Assembly (NCBI GenBank): GCA_016235425.1 | Contig: JACRLC010000091.1 | Span: 1-64,000 of the forward strand | Origin: Chloroflexota bacterium | Lineage (GTDB): Bacteria > Chloroflexota > Anaerolineae > Anaerolineales > Villigracilaceae | Direction: 5' to 3' | Length of the DNA: 64,000 bases | In this document: one piece after another, positions 52,673-60,799 of the stretch | Numbering within the stretch: the stretch's first letter is position 1 | How the letters are laid out: the number at the start of each line of letters is the position of its first letter | Translations under genes and position numbers: made by a program | The notes under the pieces: model-generated | Seen by the model: the letters and a program-made list of their open reading frames with translations, nothing else | Database searches by the model: none | Told to the model about the DNA's origin: nothing

Positions 52673-55597
52673 TTACCCAGCACTTGCAGTTCTGGGCAAG
52701 TGTGAAGGATGAATATTAAAGGCGTGGATGAGGTCGGCGACGGGGATTTCGTTATCCGCAAGTTTGAGAACGGGTTCAGCGATGACCATGCCAATTTGGG
52801 TGAATGGCAGGTTTGTAAATTGCGCTTCGAATGTCGGCGCGTCAGCGGGGGTGACTTCGACGAGGAGACAGCCGTTGACTTCGGCAAATGGCGCGGCTGA
52901 ATTTATATCCAGACCAAGCCTTCCGCCAATGCACATCTCCGCGGCGGCGACTGCCAGTCCGCCTTCACTTAAATCGTGACACGACTTCACCAATCTGTTT
53001 TGAATTGCTTTGTGTAATGCTCGATAAACCTGCGGCGTCTCTTCGCGAACATCGGGAACGAACTGATGACTGATTACTGATAACTGATTACTCCCCACCA
53101 AATACACCACATTCCCCGCCTCCTTCAAATCCATCGTGACCGCCTTGTTGACATCGTGGATGATGCCGACGGCGGAAATCAACAGCGTGGGCGGGATAGA
53201 GTGACGCAGGCCGTCCGCGCCGATGTATTCGTTGTTGAGCGAGTCTTTGCCGCTGATGAAGGGCGTGCCATAGAACAGCGCCGCATCGTGACAGCCGCGG
53301 CAGGCTTCGACCAGTGTGCCCAGCGTTTCGGGACGAAGCGGATCGCCCCAGCAGAAGTTGTCGAGGATGGCGATACGGTCGGGATCAGCGCCAACGGCGA
53401 CCGCGTTGCGAATGGCCTCGTCAATCACCGACCACGCCATTTTGTAGGCGTCGCGTTTGCCATATTCGGGATTGATTCCGTTTGAGAGGACAATGCCTTT
53501 GACGCCGCTTGTGCCGATTGGCTTGATGACCGCCGCGTCGGAGGGCGCGTCTGCTTCGATGCCAGTCAGCGGTTTAACCACAGTGCCACCTTGCACTTCA
53601 TGATCGTAAATGCGGATGACGGGCGCTTTGCTGGCGATGTTTGGGGATGAGAGGAGGGCGAGCAATGTTTGGGAAACGGATTCGGGAGCGGATGGCTGGC
53701 GCGAAGCAGACAAACGGATGGATGGATTTGCGACTGGCTTTTCGATAATCGCTTTTAGATTTCTTTGCGGAATGCCTTCATGTAAAAAATCGTTGTCGAG
53801 GTCGAGAACAACTTTTTCAGCGTAGCGCACCACGAGGCGGCCTTTGCCAGTGAACGCGCCGATGTCTGTTAATTCGGTATCGAAGGTGTCGCAGAGGTTT
53901 TGCAAGGCGGGGATGTTTTCAGGCGAGACCGCCAGCACCATGCGCTCCTGCGCTTCGGAGAGGAATATTTCCCAAGGAGCGAGGCCGGGATATTTGAGGC
54001 GCACATCGAGCAAGTCCACGTCACAGCCTATAGACGAGGCCATCTCGCCGACTGCGGAGGACAGTCCGCCCGCGCCGCAGTCGGTGATGTCATTATAGAG
54101 TCCCATGTCGCGGGCGCGGACTATAACATCAATCAAGCCCTTCTCGATGATAGGGTCGCCAATCTGAACGGAAGCGCCAGAGACTTCGCCTGTCTGCGCG
54201 TCCATCGTCATCGAGGAAAAGGTCGCGCCGCGCAAGCCATCGCGCCCTGTGCGACCTCCGAGGACAATCACGCGGTCGGCGGGTTGCGGATTTTTGCGAT
54301 GTTTTCCTTTTGGCGCAATGCCGACACATCCACAAAAGACCAGTGGATTGGCGGTGTAGCCTTCGTCGTAAAGGATCGCGCCGTTGACCGTGGGAATTCC
54401 GATTTTGTTGCCATAATCCTGCACGCCCGCCACCACGCCCGATTGAATGCGGCGCGGATGCAAGACTCCCTCGGGCAACGAATCGGGATTGAGATTTTGA
54501 GGCCCAAAGCAAAGGATATCGGTGTTGGCGATGGGCTTTGCGCTGACCCCAAGCACATCGCGTATGACTCCGCCGACGCCTGTGTTCGCGCCCCCGAACG
54601 GCTCCACGGCTGATGGATGGTTGTGTGTCTCAACCTTGAACGAGATTTCGAATTCATCGTCAAAATCAATGATGCCCGCGTTATCCACGAAGGCGGAAAT
54701 AACCCAGGGCGCAGCGATTTGGTCGGTGGCGGATTTGAGATAGGTTTTGATGAGGGAGTTGATTTCACCCTCACCCCCCGGCCCCTCTCCCGCGGGGAGA
54801 GGGGAGTTTGTTATTTGAATTTTCGCTTTGAACGTCTTATGAACACAATGCTCGCTCCATGTCTGCGCGATGGTTTCAAATTCAACGTCGGTGGGGTCGC
54901 GGTTTTCTTTGATGAAATAATTTTGGATGGCTTGCATCTCCTGCAAGTCGAGCGCGGCGCGGCGTTCTCTGGAGAGAGCGAGCAGTTCATCGTCGGATAA
55001 TGTTCGGAGGGGAATGATTTCAACCGCGTTGCTGGATTCGGTTTCCTGCGGGAAGGAGGGGGTGATTTCGCCGAGTGTCCAGTGTTGGATGATGTTGTTT
55101 GCAAGCAGTTTGTTGGTGATGTCAGAAGCAGACTTTGAAACGGATAGCGGATGGTTGGGAACGGATTCCTCAACGGATTTTGAAGCGGACAAACGGATGG
55201 AAACGGATTCGTCGAAGGTGAGGATGAAGCGCTGACCAGTGGCAGTGCGGTGGACTCCGTTAAGTCCGAGTTCGTGCGCGGCGCGGACGATTTGCTCGGC
55301 GACGGGGTCGGTGACGCCGGGGCGGAGGGAAATTTCGAGAATAACAGAATCAGGCTCAGGCGGAGTCGGAGGCGAGGGCAATTCGTTCCAGGTCGCAGTC
55401 TGAGTCACAGGATCCGTTAAAAGTTCGAGCGCCAACTGCTGACAGTTCTCCTGTGACAGTTGGCCCTCGATAAAGTAGATGTCTTGAATTGCGATTCGTC
55501 GCAAGCCGCGAAAACCCAACGCGTGGGCATCTGTTAGGTAACTTGCGGATCGGGGATCAGGGCGGTTGGATTGGATGAGAAATTTATATGTTGGCAT
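52673..55597 (-). CDS. purL: FGAM synthase with N-terminal PurS-like repeats (PurS-PurL fusion)
   Basis: 974-residue protein making FGAM from FGAR. Residues 1-130 hold two PurS-like ferredoxin-fold repeats (ILEISLRPGVTDPVAEQI). A PurL linker follows (TWSEHCVHKTFKA), then AIRS-type N and C domains (VETHNHPSAVEPFGGANTG, given in part, and DHEVQGGTVVKPL). Three in-frame inserts are visible: residues about 130-154 and 626-642 (ACGGAT-type repeats, both with IRLSAS) and 265-278 (GC-rich palindrome). A near-consensus promoter lies directly upstream and the leader is about 10 bases, without a clear ribosome binding site. First gene of the pur-car run. Confidence 0.95.
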   Translation of the reverse strand: MPTYKFLIQSNRPDPRSASYLTDAHALGFRGLRRIAIQDIYFIEGQLSQENCQQLALELLTDPVTQTATWNELPSPPTPPEPDSVILEISLRPGVTDPVAEQIVRAAHELGLNGVHRTATGQRFILTFDESVSIRLSASKSVEESVPNHPLSVSKSASDITNKLLANNIIQHWTLGEITPSFPQETESSNAVEIIPLRTLSDDELLALSRERRAALDLQEMQAIQNYFIKENRDPTDVEFETIAQTWSEHCVHKTFKAKIQITNSPLPAGEGPGGEGEINSLIKTYLKSATDQIAAPWVISAFVDNAGIIDFDDEFEISFKVETHNHPSAVEPFGGANTGVGGVIRDVLGVSAKPIANTDILCFGPQNLNPDSLPEGVLHPRRIQSGVVAGVQDYGNKIGIPTVNGAILYDEGYTANPLVFCGCVGIAPKGKHRKNPQPADRVIVLGGRTGRDGLRGATFSSMTMDAQTGEVSGASVQIGDPIIEKGLIDVIVRARDMGLYNDITDCGAGGLSSAVGEMASSIGCDVDLLDVRLKYPGLAPWEIFLSEAQERMVLAVSPENIPALQNLCDTFDTELTDIGAFTGKGRLVVRYAEKVVLDLDNDFLHEGIPQRNLKAIIEKPVANPSIRLSASRQPSAPESVSQTLLALLSSPNIASKAPVIRIYDHEVQGGTVVKPLTGIEADAPSDAAVIKPIGTSGVKGIVLSNGINPEYGKRDAYKMAWSVIDEAIRNAVAVGADPDRIAILDNFCWGDPLRPETLGTLVEACRGCHDAALFYGTPFISGKDSLNNEYIGADGLRHSIPPTLLISAVGIIHDVNKAVTMDLKEAGNVVYLVGSNQLSVISHQFVPDVREETPQVYRALHKAIQNRLVKSCHDLSEGGLAVAAAEMCIGGRLGLDINSAAPFAEVNGCLLVEVTPADAPTFEAQFTNLPFTQIGMVIAEPVLKLADNEIPVADLIHAFNIHPSHLPRTASAG
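53674..53721. repeat. ACGGAT-type 48-base element in frame within purL
   Basis: Near-identical (45 of 48 by eye) to 46871-46918. It encodes IRLSASRQPSAPESV in the same reading phase as the purM copy. Confidence 0.85.
54766..54806. repeat. GC-rich palindrome in frame within purL
   Basis: CACCCTCACCCC arm plus hairpin CCCCTCTCCC-GCG-GGGAGAGGGG. It is the counterpart of 52291-52330 and encodes SPLPAGEGPGGEG in the same phase as the purQ copy. Confidence 0.85.
55138..55210. repeat. Diverged ACGGAT-type repeat in frame near the purL start
   Basis: Several cggat/acggat units in about 70 bases, encoding SIRLSASKSVEESVP and onward. It lies at the junction between the PurS-like repeats and the PurL linker. 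Confidence 0.7.
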
Positions 55598-56106
55598 GGG
55601 TAAAAACCGCCGCCATTTTACCTCTCTAGATTTGTCTAGTCAACACTTAATAACATCTTACAGGAAAATTGGCACCATCTGACATCGCTACGATACACCG
55701 CCGGCTGTGGACCAGATTGGAAATCCAGCTTGTGCTATTCTGCCAGATATGCTGGTCCATCACAGTGAATCCCGGAGAGCCCTAAAAATATCCTCCTTCG
55801 CAAACTTTTGGAAACTGCTTTTCGGAGTGTTGATATTGGTTTATGTTGCATAGTGCTTTTATCAGCAGTTTCATTTCGCCAGGTACTTTTGATCACACTG
55901 AAATCAGAAAATTTATTTCCTTTTCTTTAGCGGGAATTAATCCTGGTCTCACACAAAATTCACTCGGGGCAGAAAATCATCCAACCTTCCTCGTTTTTAC
56001 CCAAACAACCGCCCCAAACTGTAAGCTAGTCCTAATGTAAGCGGGTATTTTGGATGGTTATAATATTGCCGTTGACTTACAGACAAATTTGATTCAAGGA
56101 TTGAAC
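55598..56106. other. Divergent region between purL and the exoprotein island
   Basis: About 510 bases without a supported gene. It holds the purL promoter (55615-55643), an imperfect inverted repeat around 55705-55765 (ctgtggaccag...ctggtccatcacag), and a TATAAT at 56059-56064 that could serve the GH26-like gene, though no good -35 accompanies it. A 65-codon frame at 55843 has no ribosome binding site or recognisable content. Confidence 0.45.
55615..55643 (-). promoter_or_regulatory. Promoter of the pur-car operon with overlapping palindrome
   Basis: On the minus strand TTGACT (55643-55638), 17 bases, TAAAAT (55620-55615). The palindrome CTAGA-TTTG-TCTAG (55626-55639) covers the spacer and touches the -35, so it is a good operator candidate for a purine repressor. 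Transcription should begin around 55608, only about ten bases before ATG 55597. Confidence 0.75.
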
Positions 56107-57798
56107 ATGAAAAGGATTGTAATCTCCTCAAACATTTTGATTGCCCTGCTCCTCGCGCTAACGAGCATTCTTCCGATGGGAAGCGCTGGCGCTAGTGGAA
56201 CAGCAAATCTGCCGATATTATTCGGGGCATACACCAGCCTCGATTTACAAAGCAGTGTAGGCGAACTGACTTCCATGAATACCTGGCTCACCAATAACGG
56301 GGCGAGCGGCGTAACCTTTGCAGGGGATTTCATGAGCATCACATACAATCCAAATTGGAATGTGCCGCACGAACTAAATGCTGCCTGGGATGCAGGATTC
56401 ACACCTTTTGTCAATCTCATGCCCAGTGAGACGTGGGAGTCAAGCTACTATGATTCCAACTGCGATACGACCGGCGACATCGCCAACGGCTCCTGTGATG
56501 CCAAATTACAGACGTGGGCCAACCACTTCAAAACATGGGCAGGCAACGGTAAGCGGGCATTTATTGCCCCCCTGCCTGAAGTAAACGGTAACTGGGCCGT
56601 CTATAGTTCAGACGGACCAACCTTCATTCAGGCGTTTATCCGCATCCGCCAGATATTCGAAAATGCAGGCGTCCCACGCAGTGCGGTGCGCTGGGTTTTT
56701 GCTCCCAATGGCTGGAGCGACCCGGGTACCCCCTGGACACAGTTTGAAAACTATTACCCAGGCGACCAATATGCGGATATAGTTTCCTTTAGCGCTTACA
56801 ACTACGGGGGATGCGTCAACAACTCACAATGGCATACCTGGGATACATTTGAAGAAGGCTATCAACCCTACCTTGACCGCATGCGCGTCATGGCCCCATC
56901 CAAACCCATCTTCATATCTCAAATCGGGGTCACGGGCGTGGCAGACCCGGATGATTCCGATCCCAATCAAACCAAAAGCGCATGGACAAGCGACACCTTC
57001 AGCAAACTCGCGAATTACCCTGCAGTGCGCGGCATCATTTACTTCAACAAAATCAACACGTACGAAGTCGTTGGAAATTGCGCTGCACCTGACTACCGCA
57101 TCTACTACGGCAGTTCCAGCGGCGAAGCTGGCTTCCTAAGCATTATGAAAGACTCGCGCTTTGGGAAATGGTCCACAAGCAATGCCAACTGGAGCAGGAT
57201 TGCTTTTACCGACCCGAGCTACACGTTTGCCGATGTCCCGCCGAGCCACCCATTTTCCGGTGAGGCGAACGTCTGGTATTACACCGATGTGCATAAACTG
57301 TACAACAACAAAATCACCGGCGGTTGCACAACCGACCCGCTTATGTACTGCCCAGAAAGCCCTGTCACGCGCGCTCAAATGGCTATCTTCCTGCTCAAAG
57401 GACTGCACGGATCATCCTATTCACCGCCAACCGCGTCCGGCGTGGTGTTCACCGATGTAAACGGATCTTATTGGGCCGCCGCCTGGATCGAACGACTTGC
57501 GTCAGAAGGCATCACCAGCGGTTGTGGAAGCGGCAACTACTGCCCCGACAGTTCGGTCACGCGCGCCCAAATGGCCGTCTTCCTGCTCAAGAGCAGGCAT
57601 GGCATATCTTATTCGCCGCCGGCGGCGAACGGCGATTTCTCGGATGTGCCTGCAAACCATTGGGCTGCGGCTTGGATTGAACAACTTGCGGCAGAAGGCA
57701 TTACCAGCGGTTGCGGTGCTGGAATTTATTGTCCCGAATCTTCCGTCACGCGCGCGCAGATGTCTGTCTTCCTTGTGAAAACATTCAGCCTGCCATAA
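56107..57798 (+). CDS. Secreted GH26-like protein with three SLH-type repeats
   Basis: 563 residues. Signal peptide 1-30 (cleavage near GAGAS). Residues about 36-360 resemble glycoside hydrolase family 26 (beta-mannanase fold). The acid/base Glu is likely E158 in APLPEVNGNW, but the strand that normally carries the nucleophile reads FISQIG, with Gln272 where Glu is expected. Three SLH-type repeats follow (about 380-563), each with SSVTRAQMAVFLLK-like core and a Cys pair (GC...YCP). It is probably bound to the cell surface. AAGGA seven bases before ATG 56107. It may bind a polysaccharide rather than cut it (inference). Confidence 0.85.
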   Translation: MKRIVISSNILIALLLALTSILPMGSAGASGTANLPILFGAYTSLDLQSSVGELTSMNTWLTNNGASGVTFAGDFMSITYNPNWNVPHELNAAWDAGFTPFVNLMPSETWESSYYDSNCDTTGDIANGSCDAKLQTWANHFKTWAGNGKRAFIAPLPEVNGNWAVYSSDGPTFIQAFIRIRQIFENAGVPRSAVRWVFAPNGWSDPGTPWTQFENYYPGDQYADIVSFSAYNYGGCVNNSQWHTWDTFEEGYQPYLDRMRVMAPSKPIFISQIGVTGVADPDDSDPNQTKSAWTSDTFSKLANYPAVRGIIYFNKINTYEVVGNCAAPDYRIYYGSSSGEAGFLSIMKDSRFGKWSTSNANWSRIAFTDPSYTFADVPPSHPFSGEANVWYYTDVHKLYNNKITGGCTTDPLMYCPESPVTRAQMAIFLLKGLHGSSYSPPTASGVVFTDVNGSYWAAAWIERLASEGITSGCGSGNYCPDSSVTRAQMAVFLLKSRHGISYSPPAANGDFSDVPANHWAAAWIEQLAAEGITSGCGAGIYCPESSVTRAQMSVFLVKTFSLP

Positions 57799-57836
57799 TA
57801 TTGCGCAAAGGCTCAATTCCATACAAAACTCAAACC

Positions 57837-58193
57837 ATGTCAACTCGTAAAAAAATCATGCTCATCGCTGCTGCGTGTTTGAGCCTGCTTGGATTAACGG
57901 TCATCCTCTCTGCATGTGCCGGGGCACAATCCCCCGCCTCAGATACCGTGACCGTTGCAGGTTGGTTTGCCGTCGTTACAAACGGAGAGACTCATTACAC
58001 GCTCACCGATGACCACGGAAAAACATACCTGCTTGTCATCAACGAACAACTGCTGCAAGCCAGCGGCGGGGCGCTGGCCTTTGACCGCAAACGTGTCATC
58101 GTAACAGGCTTCCTCAAAGCCATTTCCCCGGAAACGCTCGACGTCAACTCCATTCAATTGGAGAGTTATCCCAACTCATACCCATCCCCATAA
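57837..58193 (+). CDS. Small lipoprotein with a domain shared with the next gene
   Basis: 118 residues. Lipoprotein signal with lipobox LSAC near residue 28. The mature part (VAGWFAVVTNGETHYTLTDD...LLQASGGALAFDRKRVIVTG, shown in parts) is similar to residues about 36-100 of the metalloprotease precursor 115 bases downstream (ITGWFSVIWG..LTDDNGQ..ELEAAGGILTFNRRRVAIKG). It may be a beta-barrel of OB type. It could act as a surface partner or inhibitor of that protease (inference). No clear ribosome binding site. Confidence 0.7.
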   Translation: MSTRKKIMLIAAACLSLLGLTVILSACAGAQSPASDTVTVAGWFAVVTNGETHYTLTDDHGKTYLLVINEQLLQASGGALAFDRKRVIVTGFLKAISPETLDVNSIQLESYPNSYPSP

Positions 58194-58307
58194 CGGTGCA
58201 ATTCTTATTGTTCGGGTTATCGGAAAAAATAAAGGTTGGATCAAGCCCATTAAAACGCGCGCAGGCAAAGGGTCCCGCGCGATGCGTAAAAAATCAGAGG
58301 AGAACCT

Positions 58308-60268
58308 GTGCTTTCAAACATCAATCCATTCATCCGAAAAATTCTCCTCAGCGGGGTCATTTTTATTACCCTGCTTTTTCCAATTATTCCGGTCCATGCG
58401 CGCTCCAGCGAAATCACCGGATGGTTCTCCGTGATTTGGGGAGACGGCGCGCCCGGATCAAACACATCGCCAACATCGGTCTTGTTGCTCACCGATGATA
58501 ATGGTCAATCAACTCACATACAACTGGATGAGACCGAGCTTGAGGCCGCAGGCGGTATTCTGACTTTCAACCGTCGGCGCGTAGCTATAAAAGGGACATG
58601 GGCGCCTCTTCATCCGACCCTCAGCCTGCCTGCCGTTTTTCAAGCCGAATCCATCACCCTGGCTGACTCCCCCGAACCGAAGACCGGTAACGCGCCCAAT
58701 ATATCGGCTATCACCGGTTCCCAACCATGGATATCCGTGATGTGCAAATTTCAGGATTATTCCGCTGAACCGAAGAACCTGGCCTACTTTCAAAACATGT
58801 ATGGCGGAACTTATCCCGGTCTTGACCATTATTGGCGCGAAGTTTCCTACAACCTTATCAATATCGTCGGGAGCAATGCAGTTGGCTGGTTCACCCTGCC
58901 GCATCCACGATCATATTATCTCCCCGGCAATCAGCTCGATCACACTCTCATAGCACAGGATTGCGCCGGCGCCGCTGATGCCGCCGTGAATTTCCATGAT
59001 TTTATCGGCATCAACCTCATGTTCAACACCGACCTGGACGGCTACGCCTGGGGCGGTTTTGAATGCCTCGATCTGGATGGCTCACTCGATTGCTGGAACA
59101 TGACGTGGGAACCGCCCTGGGGTTATTCAGCGATTACCGTGATGTCGCACGAAATGGGACACGGCTTCGGCCTGCCTCATTCCTCCGGCGCTTACGGCTA
59201 CACATACGATAACCGCTGGGATGTGATGAGCGATACGTGGACGGATTGTTCGCGCTCATCCGATGTCACTTACGGCTGTCTCGGCCAGCACACCATCTCT
59301 TTCCATAAAGACTATTTGGGCTGGGTCTCACAAAAATATATCGTCGCCAACGGAACCAGCGCCACAGTCACTGTTGACAGGCTGGACCAACCGCCCACCG
59401 GCAACTATCAAATGGCACAGATTCCCATTCAGGGGTCGAGTTTCCATTTTTACACGGCGGAAGTGAGACAACAAACAAGCACAAGCTACGACAAAAAACT
59501 TCCCGGGCAGGGCGTCATCATTCACGAAGTCGATCTAACCCGCACGCGCCCCGCTTATGTGACGGATGCAGACAATAACGGCGACACAGGAGACGCTGGC
59601 GCTATTTGGACGGCAGGCGAAACCTTCACTGACTTGGCTAACGGCATCACAATCGAAATACTTTCGTCCACCTCGTCTGGCTATCAGATCCGGGGGACCA
59701 ACACCGCCCCAGTGGTCACCTTTGCCGATGTCCCCACCAGTTACTGGGCACATTCATGGATCGAGAGGCTCTACAGTGCCGGGATTACCGGCGGCTGTGC
59801 CACAAACCCGCTTATGTACTGCCCGGAAAGCTCAGTGACGCGCGCGGAGATGGCTATCTTCCTCGAACGCGGAAAGGGACATCCTACTCACCTCCCGCGG
59901 CGCAAGGCAGTGTTTTTGGAGATGTGCCGGTCGCGCACTGGGCGGCATCGTGGATCGAACAACTCGCCAGTGATGGTATCACCGGCGGCTGTGGCAACAA
60001 CAACTACTGCCCTGAAAGCTCCGTTACCCGCGCTCAAATGGCTGTCTTCCTGCTCAAGGCCAGGCATGGCACAGGCTACAACCCACCCGCGTCCTCCGGA
60101 ATCATGTTCAATGATGTTTCTCCCTCCTATTGGGCCGCCGCCTGGATCGAGCAACTTGCCAACGAAGGAATAACCAGCGGTTGCGGCAACGGCGCATATT
60201 GTCCCGATAGTTCCGTCACCCGCGCCCAAATGGCCGTCTTTCTTGTCCGCGCTTTCAACCTGCCATAA
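58308..60268 (+). CDS. Secreted zinc metalloprotease with SLH-type repeats, one frame break
   Basis: Signal peptide 1-32 (GTG start, AGAGGAG five bases upstream). A domain shared with the preceding lipoprotein spans about 36-100. The protease domain is M6/metzincin-like, with the full zinc motif at residues 281-291 (HEMGHGFGLPH) and a Met-turn-like WDVMSD after it. Three SLH-type repeats end the protein. In the starting frame the reading derails after MAIFLERGK and stops at 60173. One missing base in the A/G run at about 59871-59879 puts the second and third SLH repeats back in frame to 60268. The catalytic part is unaffected; the truncated form would keep only one SLH repeat. Confidence 0.82.
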
Positions 60269-60799
60269 TTGATTTGGGTGCATTTCATTTGAGTTGAAAC
60301 CGTCCCGAAGGTTGGCAGCTAAAGACCAAAATCGGTTCAGGTTCAACCTTCGGGACGTTGCCCCAACTTGTTTGAAACACACCCAATTGATTTGGGGATG
60401 GTTCATTTCATTGACTATCCGCCCTTCCATTTACCAGAAGCTCACAAAAGCATTTTGGCTGTGAGTTTCGCCAATTCACACACGAATTTATAAAATCAAT
60501 TCGCGAAAATGAAGAGTACCGTACACCAAAACTTATACTATAATGGCGATATGAACGCAAAGATAGTTCGGAGCATTAAAACATAGGGATGAAAACCAAA
60601 TTTGGACGGCAGTTGCGCCGCATCCCGCCCTCTATCAACGGCTCACGAACAAAAAACGGGAGGTTATTATTGCATAAATCCTAAGCATATCATCCGGTTA
60701 CAGAGTGCGTTGGGTAAAGATCCGCCATGGTCAAATGTCGATTCCATTCCGTTACCATGCGCAGATAAAAACCAAGATTGATTTCAAAGAGAGGCAACC
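60269..60799. other. Gene-free 531 bases with repeats
   Basis: No supported ORF. It contains the 14-bp inverted repeat described separately, a direct repeat of aattgatttggg (near 60267 and 60385), a cgaattta...attcgcgaaaat stretch (60483-60510) like that at 25640-25675, and a TATAAT at 60539-60544 that could be part of a subtilase promoter. Confidence 0.45.
60301..60357. repeat. 14-bp perfect inverted repeat with 29-base spacer
   Basis: CGTCCCGAAGGTTG (60301-60314) and CAACCTTCGGGACG (60344-60357). It lies 33 bases after the metalloprotease stop and could form a terminator-like hairpin, but there is no T-tract. It resembles a dispersed repeat end. Confidence 0.65.

Noticed and set aside
55843-56040. 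65-codon plus-strand ORF upstream of the GH26-like gene
   Set aside because: No ribosome binding site, no domain or signal, and composition unlike neighbouring genes; it lies in a promoter region.
59871-59879. Programmed -1 ribosomal frameshift in the metalloprotease
   Set aside because: No X-XXY-YYZ slippery heptamer in the correct phase and no downstream structure recognised; a one-base indel is simpler.
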